A stretch of 64,000 nucleotides of DNA from assembly GCA_036898135.1 (NCBI GenBank), contig CM072513.1, positions 40,395,528-40,459,527 of the forward strand, given 5' to 3'. Both the position numbers and the translations under genes were made by a program. Numbering within the stretch: position 1 is the first letter of the stretch; every line of letters begins with the position of its first letter. The stretch is from Oncomelania hupensis. Taxonomy: Eukaryota > Mollusca > Gastropoda > Littorinimorpha > Pomatiopsidae. Below the pieces are notes generated by a model. The model had not been told where the DNA came from. It made no database searches and saw nothing but the letters and a program-made list of their open reading frames with translations. Positions 52,001 through 63,820 of the stretch are shown one piece after another.

Positions 52001-55000
52001 CATAAAAAGTGAACTAAAACTGATCTCCAATACAAGTAAATGAAGGAAACCACATTTTGACATCTCTACTAAAGGGTAAACCTGTTAATCTCCCTTACTG
52101 GCACTGAGAAATTCGTTGAAGAGAATACCTTGTGCATACACAGGAATCTTACACTGTGTAAAGCTTGTATGGTATATGTAAGGGCTTAATCAAAAGCCTA
52201 AAGTGTACTTAATCATATTTTATTTATTATTACAAAGAAAGTCATGGAACAATTATGTGCACACCTCTTTGAACCAAATCACAGGTACAGATTTGTTGGT
52301 ACTGTTTGTATCTGTCCAGAAGTCGTCTGGTGCTCTCCAATGGATCAAGCAAGACACAGTTTGGGTGTCTGTCAGCATATCCCTGCAACAGTACAAAAAG
52401 TCGGTAAATAATCCATAGATCAGATTTATTAGTGCTGCATAAATCAATACAATATAGGTGAACAAGAGTTTTTTAAAATTATTATTAGGCTAAGAGGGTA
52501 GAACAAAAAGCTTCCAGATAACTTTATGCTACCAAAAAAAAAAAAAAAAATCACTATGACAGTATGAATTATGAGCTATTGTGTAAAAGATTAAAAGTTT
52601 GAAATAATACAAGTAAGCTGAAATAGATGTGTTTTGGGGGTGGAAGAGGAAGGCAAATTTCAATTGACATTATATGCAGCTGCACCGATAGTCTTACATT
52701 GTTTTAGTGTGTGTGGTTTGCTTTTTTTTACCCAGCTACTTTCACTAAATAAATACACCATCAATGGCATCATACCAAGTTTGGTTAGGATAGCTACATT
52801 AGGTTCCAATAATACAAAGATGTTAACGTTTTATAAAACTGACATTTCCATGAACACTTTTGGACTATTTAGAACTCATCTCATGCAGATTTGCACACAG
52901 GTATCTGGAAAATAACTTAATTTTGGGGTGAATACATGATGTTGCATGTCGAAAGGTCACAAGATTAGCCATGAACACAAATGTAATTACAAAGTCAAAG
53001 GTTTATCATGCAATTTATTAAAAAGTGTTATATGATGATTTTATATAATACCCAATCCATCAAAACAGCACACATAGAAAACTAAGCTAATACATAAGTA
53101 AAATAAATAACTCAAACGTACACTACTGACAACAAGGATGCACAGGTAGCTCAAATGAAACCTATGGCAGTTAGAAAATAATTGATCAAATCCATATATA
53201 TGTATACAAAGGGGGTAGGTGCAAACACGCACACACACACACAGACACAAACTGTGTGGGAGAAAGAAATCTGGCAAGAGAACTAAACAAGCAAACAGCT
53301 GACGGTATAAATTATCTCAAGCCATGAAGGACTAATGCTTTCTCAGGGCTTTTCTTGGCTGCCTAGAGCTAACTAAGCTTGCCAGTAGTGATAATGAACA
53401 CATGGGTGCCTGCTTTTGTTTCAAAATTTAAACTAAACACATCCTGATTGCACTGACTCCATAACTACCATCACACAACAACCCAAAATGATTGAGTAAC
53501 GTAATGTCTCAAATGGCCATGCAAAACATACCACCTTTACTATTGAGAAAAAGATCATCTACTTTAACTTATCAGAAACGTATACCTCGGTAAAATAATT
53601 AACCTATTATTTTAATGCCGTCCACTATTATAACCATAAACAGATCTAGAAGTATACTTTTATTAGGGATAACTTCAACAGATGCAAACTTGGGGCTAAG
53701 CAATATCTACACACAAATCATTTATGCAGGTCAACGAGGACTGCTGAACAATTATTTACAATTAAGACTAATAAGAATTTCACAATTTGCACACACACTT
53801 GACTTGGCTACACGAACACACATATTGCACTGCAAAACTACCTGAACTCTGTTGCAAGATGATGTACAGCAGAGTATTAAACAGTCCGTTAGCAACCATT
53901 GTAGTTGGGAAGCTGTGGACACTACAATTTAACGCTTTAAAAGTAACGCTGTTTGAATAGCACAAGGTCTGAGTTAGTAAACACAAGACAAAAAAAAAGG
54001 TTTTGTGTCCTGTAAAAAATGTTTGAGATTTTCTTTGAATTTAATATGATGATAAGGAACCACATTAGGCTTTTGAAAATCCTCTTCCATTATTGTGTGT
54101 AGCCAGATTTACCTGTATATTTTTGATGTATTGTTGTGCAGTAGCATTGCCATTGTCTGCCTTGGCAAGGATGTCGGTTACTTTGTGGACGATAGCATCA
54201 AAATGGCCTTGTGAATCTAGAGGCTGTGTCAGGTCAAGCTGCACAGATATATAATAAGCAAACACTACACAGCGTTTTATTAAAAATGATAATGTTGGTA
54301 GTAAACAAGATCAAGGAGGGAAATATCTAATAAACACCAAATAACAAAAACAATAATATCCAGCGAGGGCGGGGTCAAGAAACAGATGTGTTTTTCAACT
54401 CAATATATTTACTCATGAATATTTAATATAAACCCATACGTATGTCAACCACCTTAATGTCTAAATCATCAGTGGCATTAATTATGTGGTGCACTATGGT
54501 TTAGACTAATATCGGGCTAATAGCGTGGGCAGAAAGAGGGCGGGCCAGAGGTGAAGGAAAGTGGGGGTTGAAGTGAAGAAACATTAACCTTTTTAACCCT
54601 CCCTGAAACCAGTATATATACCTACTTCCAAACATTACCATCATAATATCAGCACACCATAGAAATGTTCATAAAAATAGGATTTACCATGGGCAGTTTA
54701 TTTTCACTTACAAGAAAGATATGCAAGCTTAATCACAAATCATTCTATGCTTTGCTTAGAATCATATCAACTAAAACAGGTATATTATGCCTACTGACAA
54801 CTGGTTTGGCAGATCTCGACCCCACTCCCACTCACAGTTACACCTAACACTCCCACTCACGGTTAGCTAAATGCTTCTTTTTCCCCCATGGCCATGGTGT
54901 GTATGTAATGTCGACATATATGAATTCTCAATGGAATCTTTTGTGCCTGCACTCCATACAGTCTAAGCATTCAAAGCAAAGCCTCTTCTGACGAGACCTT

Positions 55001-58000
55001 TGGTAGAGGTTGAAAACCATAAACCAGGAGAATCAGTTTTTTTAATGCATTTGCGCAATATCTGGGCTTCTTTGCAAAATAAACAAAAAAGAACTCGCAT
55101 GGAAAAGTACATTATGCAGTATCTGCTGATCAAGAACGAGTTGAATTGAGTTATGTTGAATTCAGTATAAGCAATCTAGTTCTCCCCTCACAAAATGTCT
55201 CACATTAGATGAGACCTTTAAGATTTATGCTCTATTATTATGCAGTTGTATCACATAGTTCACCAGCTGTCATCCAAGAGCCAGCTAATGCAATTTAGTG
55301 TAGTAATACTGTGTAGCCTACATAATACAAGCAATTTATAAATAACACCATAAAACAGTATTTTAAACAGGTTTAAACAGGTTTAACAAGAAATTAATTT
55401 CCCCAATGTGCAGCACTACTGAGCAATAAAAAAGACCATTAGCATGATAAATATAAGTAAGTTGAGTGTTTACTACAACCCCAACGCGTGGTCTCTTTGG
55501 CACATGTGTGGCTCTCTCTCCACATAACCCAGATAGAAAGGGAAACTGCAGGCTGGCATCATCATGATGCATGGTCAACTGAGACTAACAAAGGATCAGA
55601 CCACACATGCTCAGCTATGTTGTATGCCCAAAAAGTGCAGTCATGATGAATAGAGAGCAAACTACAGTTTTGCTAAGAAATTTCAATGTTTTCCAAAAGT
55701 GTATAAATTATAAAATGGATATATGACCATTTAACAAAACAGTAAAACTGCTTACCCTCACAAGTTCAATTCCCGCATTTCTGAAAGAAAGCAAAAGAGT
55801 AGTATTAATGTTCAGAGGCATCAGGAAACGCTCAACTAGTCTGTCTTGTAACTCGTTGGATATTCCATTTAGGCTAATCCCTGAGACACTCATGCTAACG
55901 TGCCAGATACTAAGACAGAAAATAATTGATGCTTTGTTCCTATAGTAGAGATGCGAAAAGACTTTAAGTTTAAATGTCATGACCAGAATGTCCAATTCAC
56001 GCTTAGGTAGAAAATACTTGGCCAATTGATACTATGTTGAGTGGACATTGAGGACAGCAAGTCTGGCCTTAGCTTTTTAGCTTTTGCCTTTCAGCCCTAA
56101 AAGATTAACAGCCAATGAACTGATGATACGAGATTGCTTTTATTATATAATAATAATAATTATTATTAATATTATTAGTACAGTAAACCCCTCAGTTTTA
56201 CGACCTTTAAATTGCCAATAAAACGAGGTCTTCAATTGTAGGGGTCTTAAAAAGGAGGTAGAACATTTTCGAAAAAGACATTTAGAAAATTAATTAAGTA
56301 AAATAAATACATAATTATACAAAAAATACACATACCATTAAGGTTAAAAAAAGGTAAAAGTAAAGCCAGGTAGTCCCATAGCCTTGTGGCTGTAGGGGAG
56401 CGTGATGTTGGAGATCTCACTTATCTTGGGCCAGCGTAATGAGGGTGATGCCCATCTCTCTCCCTCGCTGCTTTACCTTCCCCACCCTTAAAAGAGTAGG
56501 TACTCAGTCACAGTTGAGTCAACTGGGGGCGTTGTTATTTGTCGCTTCACGTTTTGCAGTCACCCATCCAAGTGCTAACCGCACTGGACGGTGCTTAACT
56601 TGCAACACAGTAGCGAGTGCTCCAACCACAGCGCTATCCGGCACCCCACATATCATTAAGTATAGGGAATATCTACCATCTTTCAGAAATATAGATTAAA
56701 CTCTGTCTCACAACCAATACAGTCAATATCTTCCTGTTGGAACCTCATTATTTACAAAATAAAAAATCAATGTTGGTATGATAGTTGTTTAAAAGTGTAT
56801 GTAAGTGCTCAGTGCATGTTTGGAGTTATAACTATTTATAAGATAGCCCCATTATTATTGTTGTAATTATTTTTATTCAATCATTGAATAGTTGTTGTTT
56901 TTTAAACAAAGCGGTTATTTCTATTTGTTTGCATGATCCCCTCACCCGTGCATGTTCTCTTAGTCTTAGTATGTCACTTTGAACACCAGACATTGTGTCG
57001 GCAAGATCTGACAGGCCCCTGCTCAGGGCAAATCTGGTCAGCTCCTTAGAGTATTTCAAGCTGTTTTAATGCATCGTCTGCTGTTAAAAAGTTGTAAACG
57101 AAACTGTTTTCTTCAAGCGCACAAATATAGTATTGCTTTGGAATCTGAATTTTTCAGATGCTAGGTCGTAAAATTTAATTATTTGAAGGTCGCAAGTAGC
57201 GTTTTACTTTGAGAGGTAGTCGTTTAAGAGAGGTCGTTTATATAGTACAAAGCATCTGTGAATTTTTTCCGGTCGTATGTTGGAGGAAGTCGTTTAAGAG
57301 AGGGTCTCAAAATGGAGGTTTTACTGTACTACTACTACTACTTATTCTTAAATCAAACTCAAGGCATGGCGATCACCAACATATATGTTCACTTCATATG
57401 AGCACACTGACACAGACACTCCTACATACTATTCCATACACAACAAACACACGTTCATCACTCAAACATGTGATGTAAAGGCAAGTGGCTATTAGAATAT
57501 TAAAAACCCATCTTTTTTAAAACTGTGTATTTTACACAGACTGCATCTAATACCATTGTTGAAGGAAGGAAGAAAACTGGAATACCTGGAAGAAACCCTC
57601 GGTGACCTGAAAAACTTATAATAACCATGTTGATAGCATCTCTCCCCAAATTGTAAATGAGCTGATGGACGAAACGATCCTATTATTTGATAGAGGCTGG
57701 AACCACTGCTGATATCATGCAATGTACTTATTGTGCCTCAGTAAAGCCTAAAGGACTGTCTTAATAAATTGGAAGGTTTGTGGCAGTTTACAAACCTTTT
57801 TGTCAAGGTTTTCAAATCCCAAACCTAGATTCATGAACCTTTTGGACAAAAAAAGATTCAGGAACCTAGGTTCAATATCTGAAAACCTCGAATTTTGTCC
57901 AAAAGGTTGAGGAACCTAGGTTTGGGATCTGAGAACCTTAAGAAAAAGGTTCGTGAACCTCCACAAACCTTTCAATTAAGACCTTGCTTTAGGAACCTGA

Positions 58001-60232
58001 TACTAAGGCACTACCAGAGATAGGGACCATTCTCGTGTTACAAGAATAAAAAAATGCGTAAATTATATCAAGGGATCTTACAGATGTTTGGCCACAATAA
58101 AAACTAATATGTGTGGAATTGTTTAATTAAGGTGAAAATAATCATATTAGGCATGTAAGATTAAATAGCAAACTAAATAAAATGCTCATGACATTATATT
58201 TTCACACAGTCAACTGAACCAATTGAAACTCGCTGGGATTTTTTCCCCCAATAAATATTTGGAACTGGGCTTGTGAAATGTGAGCAATATTATGAATCTC
58301 AACAATTCTTTTTATTAATCATTTATTAATGGTATCATTCAGACATTTTTTAATACTAATGGACTCAGACATTTTTTCCCTCTGAGTTATTGATAGTGAA
58401 CTTATAATTGTTTGATGTATAAGATATCAATGAGACACCTACTACTATTCAAATTTGGTCAACCTTGCTCTAAGGTCAAGGCCATCCAAAGTTGGTATAT
58501 TTGTCCCTTATTTGTACTTTGATATGACCATGATTCTAAACTATAAAATTACAAAATCCAAACTTGCTGTAGGTAGATCTTTCATGAATGTGATGTTTTT
58601 GTGTCTAGCTTGAAGATCGACAAGGTCATGTTAATTGTTAGGCTTACAAAAACAAAAACATTTATCATCTTAGAGTTAAAGTGAAATTGTTTAAATTTGA
58701 CCTACAATATTAATAACTGAACACCTGAACTTGGAAGAAATCATGTAAAAGTCAAGGTTATCTACAAGGTCAAAGGTAATCTCAAAATCATTGTTGTTTT
58801 TCATCATAAACTAAAGCTACAGTTTTATTATGTTTCTCACGGATATCTATCATACACCAAATAAGACCACTGTCAATAAGTAATAACCTTTTCCCTGAAC
58901 TTTTCTTGACTCTGTAATCTTGACCTTGAAGTGAGGTCATTCAATCACCAATTTTTTTAAATTATTTTTTTTTTAGCTCTGAATCTGATGAATATATATA
59001 GTACTTACCAAACCTAACTAGTTTGGTTGTGATAGATAAAAATAAAATATGTTTCAAGTAATTAGCCACTTTAATCATAGACTGATGGACATTTGTTGTT
59101 TTAGAAATAATTTTGGACTATTTAGGCCTCATCTAGCACAGATTTGCAAAAATCTTTTGTAAAAAATTGGGGGTGGTGAAAGGGAGAGGGGGGGGGGTGT
59201 ATCAGTACATGCATGTGAGTCAGATTTTTTAAAACTAAAATCATCAAGGTGGTACTGGTTACTTAATCCACACAATAAATAACAGAAACATGATGTCTGT
59301 AACAACAAATCGAACAACGACAGTTATAAATTAACACACAACACCGCAAATAATGCCAAATTAAGCGTTGTTGAGGCCAAATAAGTAGTTGGTGACATGT
59401 CTTGTCTTGCCAAATATGCCCACAATCAATCTTGTTGATTATTATGGCACTTTTTACCAAGGTGCATGCTGGGTGTGTTCTTGTTACCGACACTCACCCG
59501 TCTAGGACATGAGCATCAGGATCTTTAAAGTCCGTTATGATGGAATGTGTGCGACACAGACTAGACCTCGGTTTATACTGTCATCCGAAGAAGTAGGAAA
59601 CGGGAGTAAAGTGTCTTTCCCAAGGACACAACACAATGGCCCAGCTTTGGCTCGAACCCGGGACATTCCGATCCGCAAGCCAATGCTCTACCATTCGGCC
59701 ACCGACATCTTACAGGCCACAAAAGTGTAACTTTACTGTAAGTGTACGGCATGAGTAAATCCACGTACAAAACACACACATTGTAAATTTAATTCCAACA
59801 TACTTCACTCCCAATGCTTCAAATCTCACACACAAAATTGCAAGTACCACACCATACACACACACCTCACAGTGAGCTGAACTAGCCAACTTAGCAGTTC
59901 AGTTGCATTTTACAATAACAGTAACACACTCACACTCCCCTGAGATCACATGGGTTTGCAACAACAACAACAAATTATCGGTCAAAGCATCACTCTGAAC
60001 ATTTAAAATCATGAAGGCAGTAAGGCATATTTTAATATCTAGTATTACTGTATAATTAGTACTATATAATATTACTTATTAGTATTACTATTACACTCCA
60101 AGGAGCGTCAATAATAAAATGGGAAGTAACTAAAACTCATAGTAAAGTAAGTTACCTGAAAAGTGGCTTATGTTCCTCAAAGTTTAGCTTCTTGCTCTTT
60201 TTCTCACTGATCCAGTATCCCACCCGCTTCAT
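46004..60232 (-). CDS. ITPK1: Inositol-tetrakisphosphate 1-kinase (ITPK1), ten coding exons, 428 residues
   Basis: Coding exons on the minus strand: 60232-60156, 55780-55756 (only 25 nt), 54238-54113, 52382-52265, 50793-50695, 48802-48759 (44 nt), 48301-48142, 47817-47750, 47530-47362 and 46404-46004. Every junction has AG/GT sites and a matching phase; the total is 1287 nt. Human ITPK1 has 414 residues. The enzyme phosphorylates inositol tris- and tetrakisphosphates in the cytosol, on the route to InsP5, InsP6 and pyrophosphates. Family landmarks: KRVGYWISEKKSKKLNF at the start, VHKVTDIL, VLLDPLES, SHGSRLAHEMAI, HNALLYKVFVVG, VVQRPSLKN, IFFDTQEVSKPGSS, and the ATP-grasp metal-binding residues D276 (LIGID), D290 and N292 (DINSFPGFEG), spaced as in the human enzyme. 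The C-terminal tail of about 130 residues (exon 10) is serine-rich and unconserved. The start has A at -3. Confidence 0.96.
47850..47872. repeat. Short AT-rich (AAT)n tract in ITPK1 intron
   Basis: A run of AAT units just upstream (in the minus-strand sense) of ITPK1 exon 8. It has no other content of note. Confidence 0.6.
49140..50020. repeat. GACCTTGACCTT-type dispersed repeat, long copy in ITPK1 intron 5
   Basis: Contains tgaccttgggatgacctt, gaccttcagtgactttgat, ggatgaccttgaccctcac and the later block agtttgattatgatagttg followed by ggactcatctctcac. It is homologous over about 800 bp to 50910-51660 and lies between ITPK1 exons 5 and 6. Confidence 0.75.
50910..51660. repeat. GACCTTGACCTT-type dispersed repeat, second long copy in ITPK1 intron 4
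   Basis: It has the same block order as 49140-50020 (ggcattaaaatgcaaa, acactcatgtactatcaaa, ggcattgaccttgacctt, aaatgaccttgaaggtcatt, gttggttgtgataaatgaaa-type wording). The two copies are direct repeats flanking ITPK1 exon 5. Confidence 0.75.
51661..52250. other. ITPK1 intron stretch with a duplicated segment
   Basis: The phrase aaaaagtgaactaaaactga followed by tctccaatacaa occurs twice (about 51878 and 52005), each preceded by similar wording (gcaaa-tatcat/acgcttagcgttgcat and its variant). This is a degenerate tandem duplication of about 127 bp. No exon. Confidence 0.55.
52700..54100. other. ITPK1 intron 3 remainder
   Basis: A GACCTT-family tail (accaagtttggttaggatag) is at 52770-52910 and a (CA)n tract at 53228-53250. 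Otherwise AT-rich with no recognised feature. Confidence 0.45.
54300..55740. other. ITPK1 intron 2
   Basis: AT-rich intron without a recognised gene or a clear repeat family. Confidence 0.45.
56370..56650 (-). mobile_element. SINE with hybrid tRNA/5S rRNA-derived head, copy 2
   Basis: Nearly identical to 25930-26230. On the minus strand it starts GGGGTGCCGGATAGCGC, has the tRNA-like GTGGTTGGAGCACTCGC, then AAGTTAAGCACCGTCC and GGTTAGCACTTGGATGGG. The body ends in an A/T-rich tail (plus-strand 56340-56370). It lies in ITPK1 intron 1 in the sense direction. Confidence 0.82.
56700..57730. other. ITPK1 intron 1 stretch with possible MITE relics
   Basis: Several phrases recur in both orientations between 56195 and 57330 (for example gtaaacccctcagttttacg against aatggaggttttactgtact), suggesting a TIR element of about 1.1 kb (roughly 56180-57330) into which the SINE copy 2 was inserted. 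The boundaries are not firm. Confidence 0.45.
57733..58011. repeat. Foldback (long inverted repeat) element of about 280 bp
   Basis: The two halves are imperfect inverses over most of their length: the left has GTGCCTCAGTA, cctaaag, gtcttaat, aaggtttgtgg, caaatcccaaacctag and aaccttttggacaaaa; the right arm reads the same blocks inverted. The central loop is about 40 nt. It lies in ITPK1 intron 1. Confidence 0.88.
58330..59150. repeat. GACCTT-type dispersed repeat, partly inverted copy
   Basis: From about 58420 to 58650 the family blocks run in reverse orientation (gatatcaatgagacacctac, gtcaaccttgctctaaggtc). From about 58790 to 59150 they run forward (atcttgaccttgaagtgagg, tagtttggttgtgatagat, cacagatttgcaaaaatc). 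It lies in ITPK1 intron 1. Confidence 0.65.
59463..59705 (-). mobile_element. tRNA-headed SINE, family B, copy 2
   Basis: On the minus strand the head reads GGTGGCCGAATGGTAGAGCA (A box) then CCCGGGTTCGAGCC (B box). The body matches 9029-9291. The tRNA-like part is clearer here than in copy 1, but no acceptor stem is seen. Confidence 0.85.
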
Positions 60233-61440
60233 TGTCAACTCGTGGCAGCGTTTACGACGACGATCAACATCTCACTGCTCGGCAACTTGATTGTAATCCG
60301 GTTTACTCCGAACCTAGTAGCTATTTCCCTTGTAAACAGAAGGCGATCTCGCGCGCAAGCGCAACATATTTTACAGGTCCGCAACAAATGAGTTAGCAGT
60401 CGTCTCCTTCACAATCTTATTTTTCTTTTTTAAAACAAATAATGTGTAATGCTCGTTTGTCACTTGTTTTTGAAGAGACTATTAAACCGCTACAATAATT
60501 TTTAAAACAGTTTTATATCGTTGGTTAATTTTTATGTAGGCATAGGCCTACATGGTTAAAAGAAGTACGAGTACGCATCGGGAGGCTTCAAAGGTAGGCC
60601 TATTTTTCTCTTACTGTTTTTGATATGATGGTGATGATCATTGTTGTCAAGGTGGCAGAATGGTGATTCGTCCTAACGCAATTCGTTATTCCAGACCACC
60701 TCCTGTAGAATCACAGGCGCCGAGCACTTAATTACTCGATCGTAGGCCTCACTACAATACTCGTACTCCATATACTGATATACTTTAGTACGTTACAAAG
60801 ACGAAAGAAGGGACTTCCGAGCCTTGTTGAATACGGTCCTTCAGTTTGTCATGACTGCGCGCACTCCATGCAAGTGAATCACTTGGGATGAGATCATCCG
60901 ACCATGGATAATAAAGATTTGTTGTTTTTATCGCAATATAAATATATCACTGTGCACGGTAGCATGAACCTGAGGCAACCTGTTATTTATTTTTTTTTTT
61001 TTTAAAGTACGAGGCTTTTCCGAACTTCTGAAGTTTTTACAAAAAGATGGGGGAATTGCACTATTACAACCATTTGCCAGGAAAATCTGGCTCGCGATTG
61101 TGGGGGAAAAAAAGTTCTAGCTTGACCAGTATTAGAATTAGCTGGGTACCACTTAATTTTCTACATTAATATGCCATTAAAATTTTAAAAAAATAAAAAT
61201 AACTTTTTAAAATAATTTTAAAAAAGTTATTTTTGTCCAAATGAGAGATATTGAGAAAGATAGAGAGGCATTCACATCGTCTTTGCTGTATTTTTATATA
61301 CTGGTGCGCTGTACTGCGCCCGTTTTGTCTGTGTCCCTCTTTTGCACATTCAACAGCTCTGCGGGCCTGTAAAGGGGGGAGGTCAGGGGCGGCTGGCCAC
61401 CAGCCAAGGAAAAGGGAGAAACGATTTTTTTGAGTTTTGG
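60233..61440. other. ITPK1 upstream region and divergent intergenic space
   Basis: It includes the ITPK1 5' flank with local CpG density (cgatctcgcgcgcaagcgc near 60345), a T-rich run at 60988-61002 and a 14-15 bp inverted repeat (aaaaataactttttaaaat to aaaaaagttattttt, 61192-61233). LYSET 5' non-coding exons probably start here or further right, but I could not place them. Confidence 0.4.
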
Positions 61441-61615
61441 TATCCTATCCTATCCCATCTTGAAAGTCGTTGGGGCACCACAGATGATTATTTTACCAGC
61501 ATACTCCATTTCTCTGTCCTCGGCCACCCTCATGGTTTCGCCAGTCCATTCTCGAATGTTGTCCTTCCACCTCTTTTTTTGCCTCCCTGCAGGATAGTCT
61601 TTGAAAGGTCTGATG

Positions 61616-61652
<37 letters not shown>
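61441..61652 (-). mobile_element. LINE-A copy 3 (3' fragment) followed by (AT)n
   Basis: Only the 3'-most 180 bp of LINE-A is present, from the GGATA-type tail (tatcctatcctatccca on the plus strand) to about 61618, where an (AT)n tract (61619-61652) begins. The severe 5' truncation is typical of LINE insertion. Confidence 0.8.
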
Positions 61653-61655
<3 letters not shown>

Positions 61656-61752
61656 AAAGGTAATCTGCTCTTAAACGTGGATAAAAAGTGCGACATACTC
61701 CTACATGAGCTAAATAAATGCAAGCTGGCAGATGTGGGTTGGTAGAGACCAT

Positions 61753-62440
61753 ATGTGGAACAGACCCTTGTTGTGAAAGATGGTTAATGAGCGAAGGAAG
61801 ACAAGAAGAGATGATTTTTTTTAGGTTCTGTTTGAAGGAGAAGATTGAGGGTTTGCTGCGGAGAGAAAGTGGGAGTTGATTCCAAGCAGATGGTCTAGAA
61901 GCAGAGAAAGAGCAGGATCCGGCAGAAACAAGCTTGGTTCAAGAGACTTGAAGAGTCGGAGGATCAGATGCTAAGCAGAAAAGTTTTAGAAAGTTTGGGC
62001 CAACAGCAATGGTTTCCCCACTCAGTGGGATTTTGTTTTACAGCTACTATTTGTCTTTTTTTGTTTTGTTTTTGTTGTTAAACTTGAAGGATCATGACTC
62101 TAAAAGTAGGAAGCAATATTGCACTGGTTCTATTGCTGCAGCCTTAGGGGCTGGTCAACTGTCTTGAGAGTGGGGATGTACCCTGAGCAAGGCATTCTCC
62201 ACTAAAATCAAACTTTCGCTCAGTTTTTAGGACAGCAGTTGCCTCCTCTGCTGTTCTGGTGGTCATAGTCAGAAATGACTGGTTAACATACATGTCTCAA
62301 CTATTGTTGTTTTTATTTTATTGTAATATTATGTCATATGTGTTGTAATGACAGGATGTACAATGGATGAATGCGAGTGGGTGCGCAATGAGTCACAATG
62401 TGAGATTTGCGCGATATAAGTACCATTCATTATTATTAAC
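61753..62440 (+). repeat. Probable SINE-like repeats upstream of LYSET
   Basis: The stretch 62110-62440 has the wording of molluscan SINE bodies (ccctgagcaaggcattctcc, and near the end gcgcgatataagtaccattc then attattatta). A purine-rich block at 61790-61990 may be another repeat. No ORF of note. Confidence 0.45.
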
Positions 62441-62840
62441 TATCCTTTTCCTACCTTTTTGTATCCACTTTAAGCTAGAACAGAGTGTGTCGGTCAGCGA
62501 GTCACACTCAATAGAAACACACTCATATCACTTCAAACATTGTCTGCTCCAAATTAACTGAATACATTCCAAAACACCATCTTGTCAGTGATTACATTCC
62601 AAAACTCCATCATGTCACAGTTCAATCATCAGTCAGACTGGACCTATACTCTTGCAACTAAATTTCCTGCGCATTAATTGGTTGAAATGCATGCTTGTGC
62701 ACTTGGTAGATTTTAATGCTGGATAATTTTGTGTTAGGTCTGGGCATTATTATTTGAGGTTCAGAATATTTTGAAATATTTATTGGCCCCATTAGCCTCC
62801 TTGATGTATATCTTTTTTCTTTTTTTTCAGAGTGAGAATA

Positions 62841-62855
62841 ATGATGTCATCCTAG
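62841..62855 (+). promoter_or_regulatory. Short uORF in the LYSET leader
   Basis: After the acceptor at 62821-62830 (tttttttcag) the leader contains ATG ATG TCA TCC TAG, a minimal upstream reading frame 34 nt before the LYSET ATG. It could dampen or regulate initiation; this is inference. Confidence 0.4.
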
Positions 62856-62889
62856 TGTGAACTGGAAAACCACCCGACATCAAATACTG

Positions 62890-63306
62890 ATGAATTTCCG
62901 ACAACGTGTAGCATGGCTGGCTGTAATCCTCTTCTTGTCAGCTTCATTTGGTTTTGTGTATTACATCTTTGAGATCAATGATCACTTTAACACCTATGCC
63001 CTAGAACATGTTCAGACTTTCCACAGAGAAAATGAATCACAGTTACAGGGATGGACCTTGTGGCAGCATTCCATGGACATTCCACTGGCTGCATGGCTGC
63101 TCATTTTCTTGTTGCCTTACCTGCAAGTGTTTGGGATACTGCTGGCTGGGACACGTGCAGACCCTTGGCGAAGTACAGCATTTCAGTGGCCAGGCATCAT
63201 CTTCAACAAGTGGAGTAAATTGTGCAGTTGGTGGACTGGGCATGGTAGACGAAGGGCTATAAACTCTTCTGTTGTGTTCAATGGCTCAGTTGTGATTGAT
63301 GCATGA
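62890..63306 (+). CDS. LYSET: LYSET / TMEM251, lysosomal enzyme trafficking factor
   Basis: A 138-residue frame from the ATG at 62890 to the TGA at 63304-63306, within an exon that begins at 62831. LYSET is a small Golgi membrane protein that retains the GlcNAc-1-phosphotransferase GNPTAB and so enables mannose-6-phosphate tagging of lysosomal enzymes. The N-terminus MNFRQRVAWLAV is nearly identical to the conserved internal start of the human protein. Two membrane segments are predicted (about 7-27 and 64-86), joined by a luminal loop with YYIFEIND and ALEHVQ and followed by the family motif TRADP (88-92). The C-terminal 45 residues are basic and unlike the human tail. An in-frame GTG upstream at 62857 was not taken as a start. 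Confidence 0.92.
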   Translation: MNFRQRVAWLAVILFLSASFGFVYYIFEINDHFNTYALEHVQTFHRENESQLQGWTLWQHSMDIPLAAWLLIFLLPYLQVFGILLAGTRADPWRSTAFQWPGIIFNKWSKLCSWWTGHGRRRAINSSVVFNGSVVIDA

Positions 63307-63820
63307 TTTTATGTATTGCAAGTGCTTAAATGCTCTTGGAGGAAAATTCAAGGAAGAAAATGGTGCTCAAGGTTGTGGTGTGTGTGTTAAAGATTTAATT
63401 TATAATATTAATAGTTACTGACCTTGAACAATGTTAAACCACTTCTGTATAACACCAAATCCACCTTCAGTAAAACTGGGCATTTTTTATGCTAAAAGAA
63501 AAAAGTTATTTTCTAATTCATATTTACTTTTGTTAATGCATTTGATAATAAGTATTCAGGGTTTTATATTTTGAGAAAGTAATAATTCTTATTTTATCAA
63601 CAAAACGGTTGAAGTCAGCATTCTTTATTTATTTATTTATAACATTACGTAATAATGTTTCAGTTCTGTGATAGTTTGTGTGGGTGTTTACTGCCAATAA
63701 TGTGAACAGATTTATGTTTTTGACTTGCATGCATGCAGCAATAGGAGTGTGTATTCACCCAGAAATCAAAACTTTCAATTTTTGCAAATCTGCACAAGTG
63801 GAACCCTAATTAAATATACC
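63307..63820 (+). other. LYSET 3' flank
   Basis: AT-rich sequence with no clear AATAAA close to the stop. The phrase gtgtattcacccagaaatcaa near 63750 resembles wording at 41368 (tgtattcaccacaaaatcaa), a dispersed repeat. Confidence 0.4.

Noticed and set aside
61450..61752. Protein with YIYIYIYI repeats
   Set aside because: It is a translation of the (AT)n tract at 61619-61652 joined to the LINE-A 3' fragment.
62857..62889. LYSET start at the upstream GTG (62857)
   Set aside because: It is not an ATG, and the MNFRQR start at 62890 matches the conserved beginning of the family.
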